This document shows, piece after piece, positions 11,644-23,740 of a stretch of 64,000 nt of DNA. This stretch comes from Halichoerus grypus (taxonomy: Eukaryota; Chordata; Mammalia; Carnivora; Phocidae): positions 137,344,308-137,408,307 of the forward strand of contig NC_135717.1 of the NCBI RefSeq assembly GCF_964656455.1. The letters are read 5' to 3'. The position numbers were made by a program, and so were the translations under genes. The number at the start of each line of letters is the position of its first letter. The stretch's first letter is position 1. The notes below the pieces were generated by a model. That model was given only the letters and a program-made list of their open reading frames with translations, ran no database searches and was not told where the DNA came from.

Positions 11644-11886
11644 AAGAGTAATTTGATTTGTTTTTCTTTTAAAGATTTTTATTTATTTATTTGAGAGAGA
11701 GAGAGCGAGAAAGAGAGAGAGCAGAAGCCAGGGGAGGAGGGAAGAGGCAGAGGGAGAAGCAGACTCCCCACTGAGCAGGGAGCTCAATGTGGGGCTCCAA
11801 CCCAGGACCCTGGGATCATGACCAGAGCTGAAGGCAGACGCCCAACCGACTGAGCCACCCAGACTCCCCAAGAGTAACTTGATTTG
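11644..11886 (-). mobile_element. SINEC SINE with TSD, antisense
   Basis: Body about 11661-11869: TTTCTTTTAAAGATTTTTAT tail, (GA)n body, then GATCATGACC and CCGACTGAGCCACCCAGAC head, read antisense. Direct repeats AAGAGTAATTTGATTTG (11644-11660) and AAGAGTAACTTGATTTG (11870-11886) differ at one of 17 bases. Confidence 0.94.
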
Positions 11887-11959
11887 AACTTTTTTTTTTT
11901 AGGTAGGCCAAAGTGGGGGAGGGGAATAAGATTGATAAGCTTAACTACCTAAAACAAAA

Positions 11960-12440
11960 CAGTCACCAAAAAATAATATTTATTGTAAGAAAATTCTAAG
12001 CAAAACTAAGAGCCAAATAAAACAGGAAAATTATTTAATCTCCAAAGAAATCTTAAAAATCAACTTTATGCCAGTAAAATGTAAACCTTAGATAAAATTG
12101 ATATATTCCTAGAAAAATAGAACTTACCAAAATGAACTAAAAAAAAAAACTATGTATTATAACCATTGAACAAATTGAATCAACATTATAAAATCTATCT
12201 ACAAAGAATAAATCAGGGGAAATGGATTTACAGGTGAATTCCTAGCAAACATTCTAAAACCAGATCATTCTATTCATATAAAAACCCTTCAAGAAAATTT
12301 AAAAAGAGGACGCAAACATTCTCCAACTCAAATTAGCAGGAAAAAGCCAAAAAACATGAGGCCAACTTACAGAAGAAATGCAAAGAACAAATAAACATAT
12401 TTTAAAAGATCCAAATGCACTAGTAAGCTAAAATTCAAAT
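11960..12440 (+). mobile_element. Old L1 ORF2 remnant
   Basis: Phrases such as TAAAATTGATATATTCCTAG (12093), AATTGAATCAACATTATAAA (12173) and AGGTGAATTCCTAGCAAACA (12232) follow the A-rich ORF2 middle region of L1 in sense orientation. The frame is badly broken. Borders are approximate. Confidence 0.55.
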
Positions 12441-12758
12441 TAAGACCATAATTAGATGCCATTTTTGCTTCTCAAATTTGCAGTTATTTTGTGGGTGTAG
12501 CATGTTGAAGACGGGTAAGAGAACAAATTGTTACAACTTTTATGGAGAACAACCAGAGAAATTTGGCAAAATGTATTAAAAGCGTTTTTAAAAATATGTG
12601 TTTTAAATACAGTGATTTTCTATTTATAGGAATGTATTTTCAGCAAATAATCAGAAAAGTGGGCAAATGGGTATGCTTACCATAATATGATTAAATAAGA
12701 GGAAAAATTGATTAAGATTATAATATTCCTATATGAGAGAATGATTAAATGCACCATA

Positions 12759-12989
12759 TAAATATTACATTTTCTTTTTTCTTATTTTATTTTATTTATT
12801 TTCAGAGAGGGAGAGGGAGGGAGAGCATGCACAGCAGGGGGAGGGGCAGGCAGAGGGAGAAGCAGGCTCCCTGCTAAGCAAGGAGCCTGATTCTGGGACT
12901 CCATGCCAGGACCTTGGGATCATGACTCAAGCAGAAGGCAGACACTTAACCGACTGAGCCACCCAGGCATCCCTAAATATTACATTTTC
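12759..12989 (-). mobile_element. SINEC SINE with perfect 16-bp TSD, antisense
   Basis: Body about 12775-12973. Direct repeats TAAATATTACATTTTC at 12759-12774 and 12974-12989 are identical. The tail (TTATTTTATTTTATTTATTT antisense) is longer than in neighbours and the head ends GCCACCCAGGCATCCC. Confidence 0.95.
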
Positions 12990-13712
12990 AAAGGATATTT
13001 GGTGAACTAGAAAAAAAGATAATGATACCATAACAGATAAACACAGCAGAATACAAAATTAGAGCTGAAATGTAATCCCCACTTTATATGAAAAATACTG
13101 AAGAGAAAGACATTAATGACATCAAAATCTTTATGGAGGTTATTTTTATGTTCCAAGAACATATGATATTTACTTTTTAAAATTCCTCTGTGGTTCCCAA
13201 GGTTTCTGCAAGTATATATATCACTTTCACAATCAGAAGAAAAGCAAATATTTTTTAAGGTGTCAGGTGCACTTACCTATAGTGTGAAAGGTTCTAGTTA
13301 GAGTAGGGGTGGGGCAGGAAAAAGGTGGACTTAACCACTAAAGGAACATTACAGGAGAATTAACGAGAATCTGTAGAAAGTACAAAATATTTGTAGATAG
13401 ATAGACGCAGATTTTAATCTTGGTTCAGCCATTCATGAGATAAGTCTTCCTTTGAAGCTGCCTTACCTATAGGCTAAAGTCTTCCTTGTAGGGCTCTTGT
13501 CTTAAATAGGTGAGGTTATATATTTAGTATGCCTAGCACAATATTTAATATAGTGTATGCTTTCCATAAAACTTAGATCCTGTCCCTTTACTACTACCTG
13601 AATCTTATCTTTTGAGCTCTTAGTTTTGATCTTTTTGCCTAAGATCAAATTGATGTTACCAGTATTTTCACTATGACCAATTAAAACTTAGTTCCATAAG
13701 GCCCTGTCCTTG
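12990..13712. other. No recognised feature
   Basis: No gene or clear repeat is seen. Confidence 0.5.
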
Positions 13713-13955
13713 CAAGGTAAATTTTACTTTATTTTATTTTATTCTTTTTTTTTTTAAAGATTTTATTGATTTATTTGACACAGAGAGAGAGACAGCTAGA
13801 GAGGGAACACAAGCAGGGGGAGCGGGAGAAGCAGACTCCCAGCTGAGCAGGGAGCCCGATGCGGGGCTCAATCCCAGGACCCTGGGATCATGACCCGAGC
13901 CGAAGGCAGATGCTTAACGACTGAGCCACCCAGGCGTCCCACAAGGTAAATTTTA
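13713..13955 (-). mobile_element. SINEC SINE with perfect 14-bp TSD, antisense
   Basis: Body about 13727-13941; direct repeats CAAGGTAAATTTTA at 13713-13726 and 13942-13955 are identical. The head reads CTGAGCCACCCAGGCGTCCC antisense. Confidence 0.95.
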
Positions 13956-15009
13956 AAATGACATTCGGCACAGCTAAATACGAAAATACATCTCCTTCAG
14001 GCATAATTAATTGAGAGGAAATAATTCATCCAAAGAGGACTAAAAAATGTATTAGCTGAGTTGACAATTATTTGACTGATCTTACTGATCATTTCAAAGT
14101 CAAAACAGTTATACATGGAGACAAAGTGAGTCAATTTATTAATTAGATAATATCCTAATTACCCATCTTGTTGTCCATCAGTAATTTTTAAAAGCACCAA
14201 AAAATTCCATATTGTTGTGACAGGCAAAATAAGAACTCTTTTTTGTTGAATTATTTCATAAACTGTTCTTATATGTTCTTATTTTATTTAAGATTAGGTA
14301 GAGTTTCACAGAAGTATTAATAGAATCAATAAATAGTGATAAGTAATCAGTATTTGCTGTTGATAATTTTTTGTATGGGTTTTATGGAGTTGATTATAAA
14401 GAACTTGAGGGAACACCAGGCACCATGTTTCTAAAATATCTGCCTTGTTTAAATATACACAAAACAGTATTATACATTTATACATAAATATTTTAGATTA
14501 AGACAACTGTTTGAATAATGACTTTGACCAGCCTATATTTCTACAATTTGAAGCAAGCATGCTTTGTCATGAAACCTTGAATTAACCAAGAAAACATCTC
14601 AGTGTGCAGAAAATGAATTTTGGCTTTGGGGGAGTAATGCTCTGCTTCTATCACAAAGCTGAAGAACTGAGCGGTGATGTTTGCCTGACTGTTCTTTTCA
14701 GCTGAATGGAATGGAAAATTACACAAAAATTAAACAAAGAAACTGCCTTGACTTTCTCAATTGCTTGGAAGTGGAAGTGTTTATTCAAGCAATTTACATG
14801 GTGGCCTTGGCCCACAGTGCCCTTGATTATCATAAATTGTTCTCCAGAGGTGTAAGAGAAGCTGTTGGAGGCATACACTTTCTTCACTTTGTCCCTGCTA
14901 AACTCCATCTGGTCTGGATTTTTGCATCCAACAGGTCTTGTGGTTTCCACCCTCGTCTTTTTGTGATCCAACCATCTTTTCAGAATATGAATCAATTCCT
15001 TTCACTTCC
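13956..15009. other. No recognised feature
   Basis: No repeat or gene can be supported. Overlapping open frames on both strands at 14541-15052 (61-123 codons) have no recognisable domain and partly run into the L2 that follows, so I do not call them genes. Confidence 0.45.
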
Positions 15010-15605
15010 TTACCTAAAACCCTCAAATGGCTGCCTGTTGTGCTTAGAATAAAATCAGAACCCCTAACCACAGGCTACAAGGCCCTACAGTCTCTGGCCT
15101 CTGACTTCATCTTACAATCCTCCCCGCTTCTACACTGGGCTCTACCCATACTTTCCTTTTTACTGTTGCTCAAACACATCAAATTCATTCCCATCTCAGG
15201 ACACTTGCTCCTGCTTGCCGTTCCCTTCACCTGGAATGTCTTGCCCTAAAGACTTACCTATTACTGTTTTGTTGTTGTTGTTACTGTTTTTCACTCAGGT
15301 CTCAGGTCAAATACCATCTCCTCAGAGAGATGTTCTAAAACCTCCCAATCCAGAGCAGAACAGCCTTGCTGCCTAGTTACTTTCCCCTAGGCCCGTGCTT
15401 TTTTTCCTCCATAACACTTGTCACTAGCTGACATTATTTTATTCATTATTTATTTTCTTATTTATGGTCTTTCTACTCCTAACTAAAGTTTCATCTTCAT
15501 AAAAGCAACTATCTTGTGGATCATATTCACTGCTGTATCCTTAATATCTGGGTAGTGATGAGCACACATTACTCAGTCCATAGATACTTGAACAAATAAA
15601 TCCGC
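15010..15605 (+). mobile_element. L2 (LINE2) 3' portion, sense
   Basis: The order of motifs follows L2: AAAACCCTCAAATGGCTGCC (15016), CTACAAGGCCCTACAGTCTC (15075), CTCCTGCTTGCCGTTCCCTT (15209), CTCAGGTCAAATACCATCTC (15302), a TAACACTTGTCACTAGCTGA block (15412), and the 3' end near TACTTGAACAAATAAAT. It is an ancient, inactive element. Confidence 0.85.
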
Positions 15606-15611
15606 TGTGCA

Positions 15612-15960
15612 ATGCATCAATTGGGATTTTTTTATTTGCAAGCAACAGAAACTAACTCTAGCCCATTTAGGCAGAAAGGCATTTACTGGAAGGCTATCAC
15701 ATGGCTCTCAGAAGAGCCAGGATAGCTGGAGAAATAGGCTTAGAAGATAGGCAGGAAGCACAGCTGGAGAGTCAGAATCACAATGAAAGTGACACCAAGA
15801 AACTGACCAGAAAAATGCCACCCTCAGCCCTGCTATTCACGGGCACCAGACATTCTACTATGGTTGTCCTCACCATTGCTGCTACTGGACGCTGGTTGCT
15901 GCTGATCTAACACTCAGACTGAACCCTCCTGCCTGTGTTTCTTTACTTCTCCTTTTCCAT
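15612..15960 (+). repeat. Member of the unnamed dispersed repeat family (copy 2 of 4)
   Basis: TTGCAAGCAACAGAAACTAA at 15636-15655, then CTCTAGCCCATTTAGGCAGA and a CATTTACTGGAAGG phrase, match the start of the copies at 2535, 25535 and 48190. The 69-codon open frame within it (15701-15910) has no known domain. The family name is not assigned. Confidence 0.5.
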
Positions 15961-16439
15961 GCTTGATTTCCTTGCAGCAACAATCTCAGCTACCTGTTTA
16001 CAGCCATAGTTGAAGGTAAATTATGAAAAAAAATAGTTTCTAGCCTTTGGGATCTTTATAGCGGAAGGTGGGTCTTGTCTTATCACCATAAAATCAAAAA
16101 AATGTGAGAAGCAAATTACTGCTTTTTATATTTTATGATTAGCCATGACCCGGAAATACATTGATCTTGCTGCCCATAGCCAGTCTTTCCATTGATTCAA
16201 TAATCATATATTGAATGTCTTCTATTTTCTCTTTTGATAAATGGTTATTGACTCAATGAATGGCTAGGGAAAGGTGATGACAACCTCAAGATTGGTTATA
16301 ATTAACCCCATAAAATATAAAGAGCCAGGCAAAAGCCTAATGATCTCAGGTATCGATAGGGAGATGTAAAACACTGATGAAAGAACAAGGCTTCACTGCA
16401 AGGCCAAGGGTTCATAATCATGTGATCTCCCTTTGCGAA
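15961..16439. other. No recognised feature
   Basis: No gene or clear repeat is seen. Confidence 0.45.
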
Positions 16440-16625
16440 AACTCATCAGAGCAGAGACAGAAGATTTGGACTCTAAATCCAGAAGTTGTACACCCTCACT
16501 GAGTGGGCAGGTCTCTAAGCCTTGTTTCTTTACCCATAAAATGAGAATATTAATAAAATTATAGCCTTCTATTACTGCCTCACCAAGTTTTTCTGAGGAT
16601 CATATGACACAATACACAAGTATAC
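16440..16625 (+). mobile_element. MIR SINE, sense
   Basis: TTTGGACTCTAAATCCAGAA, TAAGCCTTGTTTCTTTACCC, AAAATGAGAATATTAATAAA and a GAGGATCATATGACACAATA 3' block follow the MIR core in order. It ends at the target site used by the HNRNPA1 retrocopy. Confidence 0.75.
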
Positions 16626-16628
16626 TTC

Positions 16629-16645
16629 AAAGAATAAAAGATAGG
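16629..16645. repeat. Target-site duplication of the HNRNPA1 retrocopy, upstream copy
   Basis: AAAGAATAAAAGATAGG here is identical to 18394-18410, after the A tail. On the bottom strand the nick would lie in TTCTTT/GAAG, a permissible variant of the L1 endonuclease site TTTT/AA. Confidence 0.95.
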
Positions 16646-16684
16646 GCTTTTTTCTGCCTGTGGACGCCGAATAAGCATCGTTAA

Positions 16685-17712
<1,028 letters not shown>

Positions 17713-17991
17713 TGACAGGGAAGCTACAGGTCACAACAGATTTGCGAACTCAGCCAAGCACAGTGGTGGCAGGGCCTCGCTGCTACAAAGAAGACATGTT
17801 TTAGAGAATACTCATGTGTATGGGCAAAAAACTCGAGGACTGTATTTGTGACTAATTGTATAACAGGTTATTTTAGTTTCTGTTCTGTGGAAAGTGTAAA
17901 GCATTCCAACAAAGTGTTTTAATGTAGATTTTTTTTTTTTTTTGCACCCATGCTGTTGATTTCTAAATGTAATAGTCTGATCATGATGCTG

Positions 17992-17997
17992 AATAAA
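17992..17997 (+). promoter_or_regulatory. Proximal AATAAA of the parental HNRNPA1 3' UTR (relic)
   Basis: AATAAA within GCTGAATAAATGTGTC. The retrocopy continues past it, so the source transcript had not been cleaved here. Confidence 0.8.
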
Positions 17998-18364
17998 TGT
18001 GTCTTTTTTTAAATGTGCCATGTAAAGTTAGTCTACTCAGAAGCCATCTTGGTATACTACCCCAACAGTGTGAAGGTAGAATTCCTTCAGGGTGATGCCA
18101 GGTTCCATTCGAAATTGATTTGCAACCTGCTTGGGCACAGAAGCCATTGTCTCCACAAACCTTGGTGTAGTTGAACTGACAGTTACTGTGTTGTGACCTG
18201 GAGTTCACCATTAAAAGGGTCACCCAAGCAAAGTCCTGGAGTTTATTTGGTTATTAATATGATTGTTGGCACATCCTACGCAATATATCTAAATTGAATT
18301 ATGGTATCAGATAAAATTATAGATAGGATTAAAGCTTGTGTATCATCCATTATCATGTGTAATC

Positions 18365-18370
18365 AATAAA
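18365..18370 (+). promoter_or_regulatory. Distal AATAAA of the parental HNRNPA1 3' UTR (relic)
   Basis: AATAAA lies about 20 bases before the A tail at 18389-18396, the normal spacing for the signal used to polyadenylate the transcript that was copied. Confidence 0.85.
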
Positions 18371-18393
18371 CGATTTAATATTCTCTTGAAAAA

Positions 18394-18410
18394 AAAGAAT
18401 AAAAGATAGG
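18394..18410. repeat. Target-site duplication of the HNRNPA1 retrocopy, downstream copy
   Basis: AAAGAATAAAAGATAGG, identical to 16629-16645. The first As overlap the A tail, so the exact border is ambiguous by a few bases. Confidence 0.95.
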
Positions 18411-21282
18411 CAAAATACATGTAAAGTATCAGTATTATAAATAACAAGATCTATTGCAATTGGGGGCCATATCTATCCCAATCACAAGAGCTACCATGTA
18501 TTTATCCTTTGCTAGGTATCCCAAACATACATGGCCCCTCATTCTCTCAATCTATCTTCCCCTGACAACCTGCCTGAGTACAAGTATCTTTCTTAGGTCT
18601 GTACCAGATCTACTAGATCCTCTTAAGGAGCCTCTCCTTCCTTCTTAGCCTCATGCTTCCTGTGGGGAGATTTTAGTTAAACTAGCCATATTCTTGGTCT
18701 CCCTCCCTAGGAAGGGCTTTGATTGATGAGAGTTTGGGGGGTAAGAAAGTGATTCTCTTTAAGACTGTTAAGTACTAATAAGTCATTTTTGCCCTCTATG
18801 TCATGTTGGCCATTTTGCCCTATACTTGACAATAACTCTACAGGAAATATAATTCTCATTATAATGTTTATTATGTATATGTATGATTTTATTTACTGTA
18901 AAATCTTAGATCTTAGAGATTTGATTTGTTCATGCAGTGGCTGGCTATGTCACATATAGAATATTTTATGTATATTAATTCTAGGCAAATTTACCCTGAG
19001 AATATTTTAGCAGCTCTACCTTTATTCATAATCAAAGGAATAAAGACTTTCCACTTGTGAACACTTTAAAATGTGCATTAATTTTAACTCGCTAACACGG
19101 TAAAACATGGGAAATGTGATATATAAAGAATGAAAACACAAGTCATGGTGCTTACAACACAAGAGAAGCACAGTGGGAAGATTTTTTTTTTTTTTTAAGC
19201 CTCTGCTCAACAGGGAATAGAAAAAAGAAAACACAAATGTCTCTGTCCTGCTCAGGGAAGCCTTGCCTTTGTGTGCTATTTCCTGGCAGATGAAAAGGCA
19301 GAGAGAAACTCCAGCCTGCACAGCTCCCCTGGGATTTGAAAGAACAAAAGAAAAGCAAACACTCCCCTGCTTCCAAGAATGACAGTTAGGCAAGAATAGT
19401 CTGTCTTTTCTTTTTGTTTCTTCTTCTCCCTTATTATTAAACAACAACAAAAAAGATTAGTGATAAAGCAGAAATCCTTTTTAAAATTATTTCTGTTTTG
19501 GGGTCAGAGTTTAGCATTTTTTGGAAAATTACAGCAAAGCTTAATTTGTTCCCCTCCTTTGAACATTCATCATTAACTCCCAAGCAGATTTTGATTCTTT
19601 CGTGATACACTCAAAATTTAAAACTTCCGATTTCCTCAGGTTATCTGTATTATTGAGTACCCTCAGTTAATGCTGATTTGCAAATGACTCCCTTAGAGTA
19701 CCTAAAACCTCTCAAAGCCTTATTCCTAGGACTTCGGCTCATCTTAGTGTCCACCCCAGTGATGTGCCGTGACAATGAGCTGCCGCTAGGACAGACTCAA
19801 AGCTTAGTAAGAATATTATCATGCCACAGTTCTGAGCTCAGTTATTGTGCCAGGCTCTTGGACCCATCAGTGGCAGGTGATTTGAGACATGCTAATGGAT
19901 GGCTAACGTTATGCTGAAGGGCTCAGTCCCAATCCACACTGAGACAGGAGCTTCCCTGCCCACTTCTGTCTCCTGAACTTTACTCTAAATAGCAGGACAT
20001 GTGTGGGAGCCACATTCTTGTTCAATCCAAAAGACACTGCCACCAAAATAACATCTGGCTACCGCATTTAGTATCCGCATCCTCTAAATCCTGGCATGTT
20101 AAGACAGGTCCCCCTCTGTGAAATCCTTTATTTATGTTTCTTCCTGACAGTGGGAATCAGACATGGAGATGAATCATCTAAAGAGAGCAGGATCTTCTTT
20201 GGAAGTTCTGCCAATGAAATCCACAAATGCCTTTGACTTAAGAGCAACCATACAGCCTGAATTGGATGCTCTTGATCCCTCCTGTCCTTAACATCCTATT
20301 CTTCTGGGTTTGCTCTTGACCATCTGGTTATTCTTTTTTAGTAACTCTCTGGGCTCCTTTTCCTCTTTCCCTTTGTGTGGGTATTGGCCAGTCTTCCATC
20401 CTTGACTCAGCCGTTAACATGCTATACCGTGAATCACAAACCAAAGTGCTTACACGGATCTGAAGGTAGCATAAATAACTGAAGCAGGCTGTATGCGACA
20501 AAAATATGTGGTTCTCTTACTCTTTGATACGGTCAAGAACTGCCTTTTCTCTTATAAGGAAATAACAGAAAGAACACAAGCACGACCTTAAATGGCAGCT
20601 GATCCTCAGAGTCAGGGAGATAACCATGTAGGAGGCTTGGGGGGGGCGGTAGGAGGAGGCAGCTGCTTCCCAGCTACAGTCAGTGTCTGCAGATGGGTAA
20701 TAGGACTACTAGAGAAGAGTTGCCGTTTCTCAAAAGAATTTGGAAATCCAGATTCTTTTATATAAATTTTTATGTGAAGTCGCCAATATTTCAAATTTTT
20801 CTCAAGTATAACATATCTGTATGCCAGAAATGAGTATGCTGGCCAAAGTGAACACACCTCCATGCCAAATATGGTCAGTGGGTCCCCAGTTGGCAGCTTC
20901 TTCACCACAGCTTACTAAAGGCAGTGGGTTTCAAACTGCAGAGCACAAGCCATTATTGGATCATGTAATCGAGCCTAATGGATTGCAAGAAGCATTTTTA
21001 AATGAAATAGAATTACATAGAAGAAAACAATTAAAAATGATAAAATATATCACATTTAATAAAGATGGGTATTATTACAGGAGACACACATACACATGCA
21101 TTTGTGTGTGTGTGTGTGGTGGGTCACTATTAAAGAATTTTTTTATGACTGTAGTCCAAAGGTTTGAAGGTCACTGCCCAGGTGATGTTATTCCACTCCT
21201 TTACCTTCCATTACAACTTCAGTGCTTAAATGATTGTGAAATGTGCATCATCTGTATGCTAGATTTTTCTCTTAAACTTCCA
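18411..21282. other. Long interval without a recognised gene or repeat
   Basis: A T run at about 19182-19197 and a (GT)8 tract at 21103-21118 are the only simple features. Open frames (for example 19022-19450 antisense and 20821-21447 sense) have no recognisable domains; the latter runs into the SINE at its 3' end. No splice-bounded exon can be supported. Confidence 0.45.
21103..21118. repeat. (GT)8 microsatellite
   Basis: Uninterrupted GT units visible directly; just upstream is a short CA-rich stretch (21083-21098). Confidence 0.9.
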
Positions 21283-21512
21283 CCACTTATTTTTTTTTTA
21301 AGATTTTATTTATTTGAGAGAGACAGAGAAAAAAAAAAACAAGCAGGGAGGAGGGGTAGAGGGAGAGGGAGTAGCAGACAACCCCCCTCCCCCCCCACAG
21401 AACAGGGAGCCCTATGTGGGCTTCATCCCAGGACCCTGGGATCATGACCCGAGCTGAAGGCAGATGCTTAACTGACTGAGCCACCCAGGCACCCCTTCAG
21501 CCACTTATTTTT
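21283..21512 (-). mobile_element. SINEC SINE with 12-bp TSD, antisense
   Basis: Body about 21295-21500; direct repeats CCACTTATTTTT at 21283-21294 and 21501-21512 are identical. The head (CTGAGCCACCCAGGCACCCC) and B-box region are well preserved. A run of C residues near 21381-21398 interrupts the body. Confidence 0.93.
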
Positions 21513-21574
21513 AATTATCTGCTGGATATTATCACTTGGATAATCTATAGGTCCCACAATGCATTATAACAGAA

Positions 21575-21732
21575 TAATTAAAATAATGCGCTTGTAGTCA
21601 AATGGATCTCAGTTTGAATCTTAGGATTCCTTGGCCTGTTTTCTCATATTTAAATCAGGATAATTGAATCATCTGCATAAGGTTTGTTATAAGAATTTGT
21701 CCTTAGAACAGTGCCTGCACATACAAAATAAA
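21575..21732 (+). mobile_element. MIR SINE fragment, sense
   Basis: GTAGTCAAATGGATCTCAGT, TTTGAATCTTAGGATTCC, TTTTCTCATATTTAAATCAG and CCTTAGAACAGTGCCTGCAC follow the MIR body in order. Confidence 0.6.
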
Positions 21733-21790
21733 CAGATATTGCTTGAGCACAAAGCATATTCCAGACATTGTCCTAGACACTAGAGATCGA
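21733..21790 (-). repeat. L2 3'-end fragment, antisense
   Basis: CTTGAGCACAAAGCATATTC and CAGACATTGTCCTAGACACT resemble the reverse complement of the L2 terminus. Confidence 0.4.
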
Positions 21791-22153
21791 TGAGAAAACT
21801 CTGCTCTTCCATAATTAGACAGTGCTGCTTTTCAGTAGTTGAAGAAAGGAAGTTAAAATTAACAAAACATCTCCTTAATGTTTTACCGGATATGTACAGT
21901 AATCCTTTTATAATGTAATCTATAAATATCCTTTTCAAATAGCCTCTGATGTGTACTAATTAATGACCACAAGGATGACATTCTTCTCCCTGCTGAATGT
22001 CAGGAGGTGTCCTTTCCTCTTGAGTGTCATGAGCCTCCCCTGTCCTAATTTTGCTCTGCTAAGGAACTCGGGTGTAGAATAAGATGATACCTGTATTAGT
22101 CCATTAGGGCAGCTATAACAAAGCACCACAGACTAGGCGGCTTATGAACAACA

Positions 22154-22372
22154 GAAATTTATTTCTCGAGATGTCTGGGTGGCTCAGTTGGTTAAGCGTC
22201 TGCCTTTGGCTCAAGTCATGATCTCTGGGTCCTGGGATTGAGTCCCGCACCGGGCTCCTTGCTCAGCGGAGAGACTGCTTCTCCCTCTGCCTGCTGCTCA
22301 CCCTGCTTGTGTGCTCTTAAATACATATACAAATAAATAAATAAACATCTTAAAAAAAGACATTTATTCCTC
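22154..22372 (+). mobile_element. SINEC SINE inside MLT1, with TSD
   Basis: Body about 22168-22358. Flanking repeats GAAATTTATTTCTC (22154-22167) and GACATTTATTCCTC (22359-22372) match at 12 of 14 positions. Removing the SINE restores the LTR sequence at CTC/ACAGTTCTGGAG. Confidence 0.9.
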
Positions 22373-22530
22373 ACAGTTCTGGAGACTGGTAAGTCCAAGA
22401 TAAGGACCCATCAGATTCAGTGTCTGGTGAGAGCCTGCTTCCTGGTTGATCTTCTTGCTGTGCCCTCACATGACAGAAGGGGCAAAGGAACTCTCTAGGG
22501 TTTCTTTCTTAAGGACATTATCTTACCCAT

Positions 22531-22802
22531 GAGGGCTTTTCTTTCTTTCTTTATTTACTTCTTTCTTTCCTTTTTTTTTTTTTTTTTAAGATTCCATTTA
22601 TTTATTTGACAGAGAGAGAGAGAGCGCACAGCACAAGCAGGGGGAGTGGCAGGCAGAGGGAGAGGGAGAGGGAGAAGCAGGCTCCCTGCCAAGCAAGGAG
22701 CCTAACCTGGGGCTCGATCCCAAGACCCCGGGATCATGGTCTGAGCCAAAGGTAGACACTTAACCGACTGAGCCATCCAGGTACCCAGAGGGTTTTTCTT
22801 TC
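22531..22802 (-). mobile_element. SINEC SINE inside MLT1, antisense, with TSD
   Basis: Body about 22546-22787, with a long T/CTTT-rich tail (22540-22588). Direct repeats GAGGGCTTTTCTTTC (22531-22545) and GAGGGTTTTTCTTTC (22788-22802) differ at one base. Confidence 0.93.
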
Positions 22803-23049
22803 ATGACCTAATTACCTCCTAAAGGCCCTACCTTCTACTACCATCACACTGGATGTTAGGTTTCAACATATGAATTTGGGGTGGGGGGAGGACACAGATA
22901 TTCAGTCCAAAGCAATATCCTTTCCCTTTGAGAAGTTTGCCAGCAGTGAACACATACACAATCTGTGGCAACCTACTGATTGAACTTCCTGCCTCCAGAT
23001 CCATTCCCTTTTGAAACATCCATCACACTGAAACCATGGACTCCCTATA

Positions 23050-23230
23050 AAAGAGATGCTGGTCATAACCCTTCATTTTCTAACCTTTTAATGATCCTGC
23101 ACTGTCACCTGTAGGAGGGCTGAGCTCCTAGTGGGATTAACCAGGCCCTGCATGATTGTACCCTCACCTCTTAAGCATCATCTGGTCTCAAATTCTGTCT
23201 TCTTGTCAATTAGGACAACTTGCAGTTTCC
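23050..23230 (+). repeat. L2-like fragment, sense
   Basis: GGGATTAACCAGGCCCTGCA followed by TGATTGTACCCTCACCTC resembles the L2 body. The match is weak and short. Confidence 0.35.
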
Positions 23231-23569
23231 AACACATTTAGCGCTCTCTGTCAATTGATATTGTCAGGAAGCCAAAGCCTGTGATTGCAGCTGTCATGGT
23301 TATAGATTAGCTTCTGCCCCTCCAGGCATCACTTCCACCTTCCAGAGAGAAAGAGTAGAGGGTTGCAAAATTCTGCCCAGGGCTTGAACTGTGTCACATA
23401 GATACCCCTAGCTGAGACTGGGATACTATGTACTTTCATTTCCTGATTTCTAGTAGTGGAAGAAGAGAGAAGGGATTGGAATTGCATGCTGAGTGACACT
23501 GTCTACACAACTGGAATGTTTGGAGCTAATTCATCCCTAATGAATCCTTAACTCTTGTAGGTGTTTGTT

Positions 23570-23740
23570 CCTGTATCTAATATACCTATGCGTCCTGAGC
23601 CATTCTGGTTCCTGTTATTTCTTCAGCCTGTCTCATAAAGTTTCTCTTTTCCTTCTTGGAGCTATGCTATCTTTCCAATAAATTCACTCGAGTTAATTTT
23701 CATTGCTTGCTACCAACAAACTCTACCTGATACCATTTAA
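23570..23740 (+). repeat. Possible LTR 3' end
   Basis: CTATCTTTCCAATAAATTCA (23669) followed by TTTTCATTGCTTGCTACCAA resembles the polyadenylation end of a MaLR/ERVL-like LTR. It shares its style with 39900-39990. Family not assigned. Confidence 0.3.

Larger units (their letters stand above)
22092..22920 (-). mobile_element. MLT1-type MaLR LTR, antisense, broken by two SINEs
   Basis: It reads antisense: TGTATTAGTCCATTAGGGCA (22092, the LTR 3' end), ATTTATTTCTC...ACAGTTCTGGAGACTGGTAA, GCTGTGCCCTCACATGACAG, ATGACCTAATTACCTCCTAA (22803), and CAACATATGAATTTGGGGTG (22864, the LTR 5' region). A sense SINE sits at 22168-22358 and an antisense SINE at 22546-22787. It is a solo, non-coding LTR. Confidence 0.88.

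Noticed and set aside
14681..15249. Overlapping 103-123-codon frames as a candidate gene
   Set aside because: The right half is L2 sequence, and the left half has no recognisable domain, start context or splice structure.
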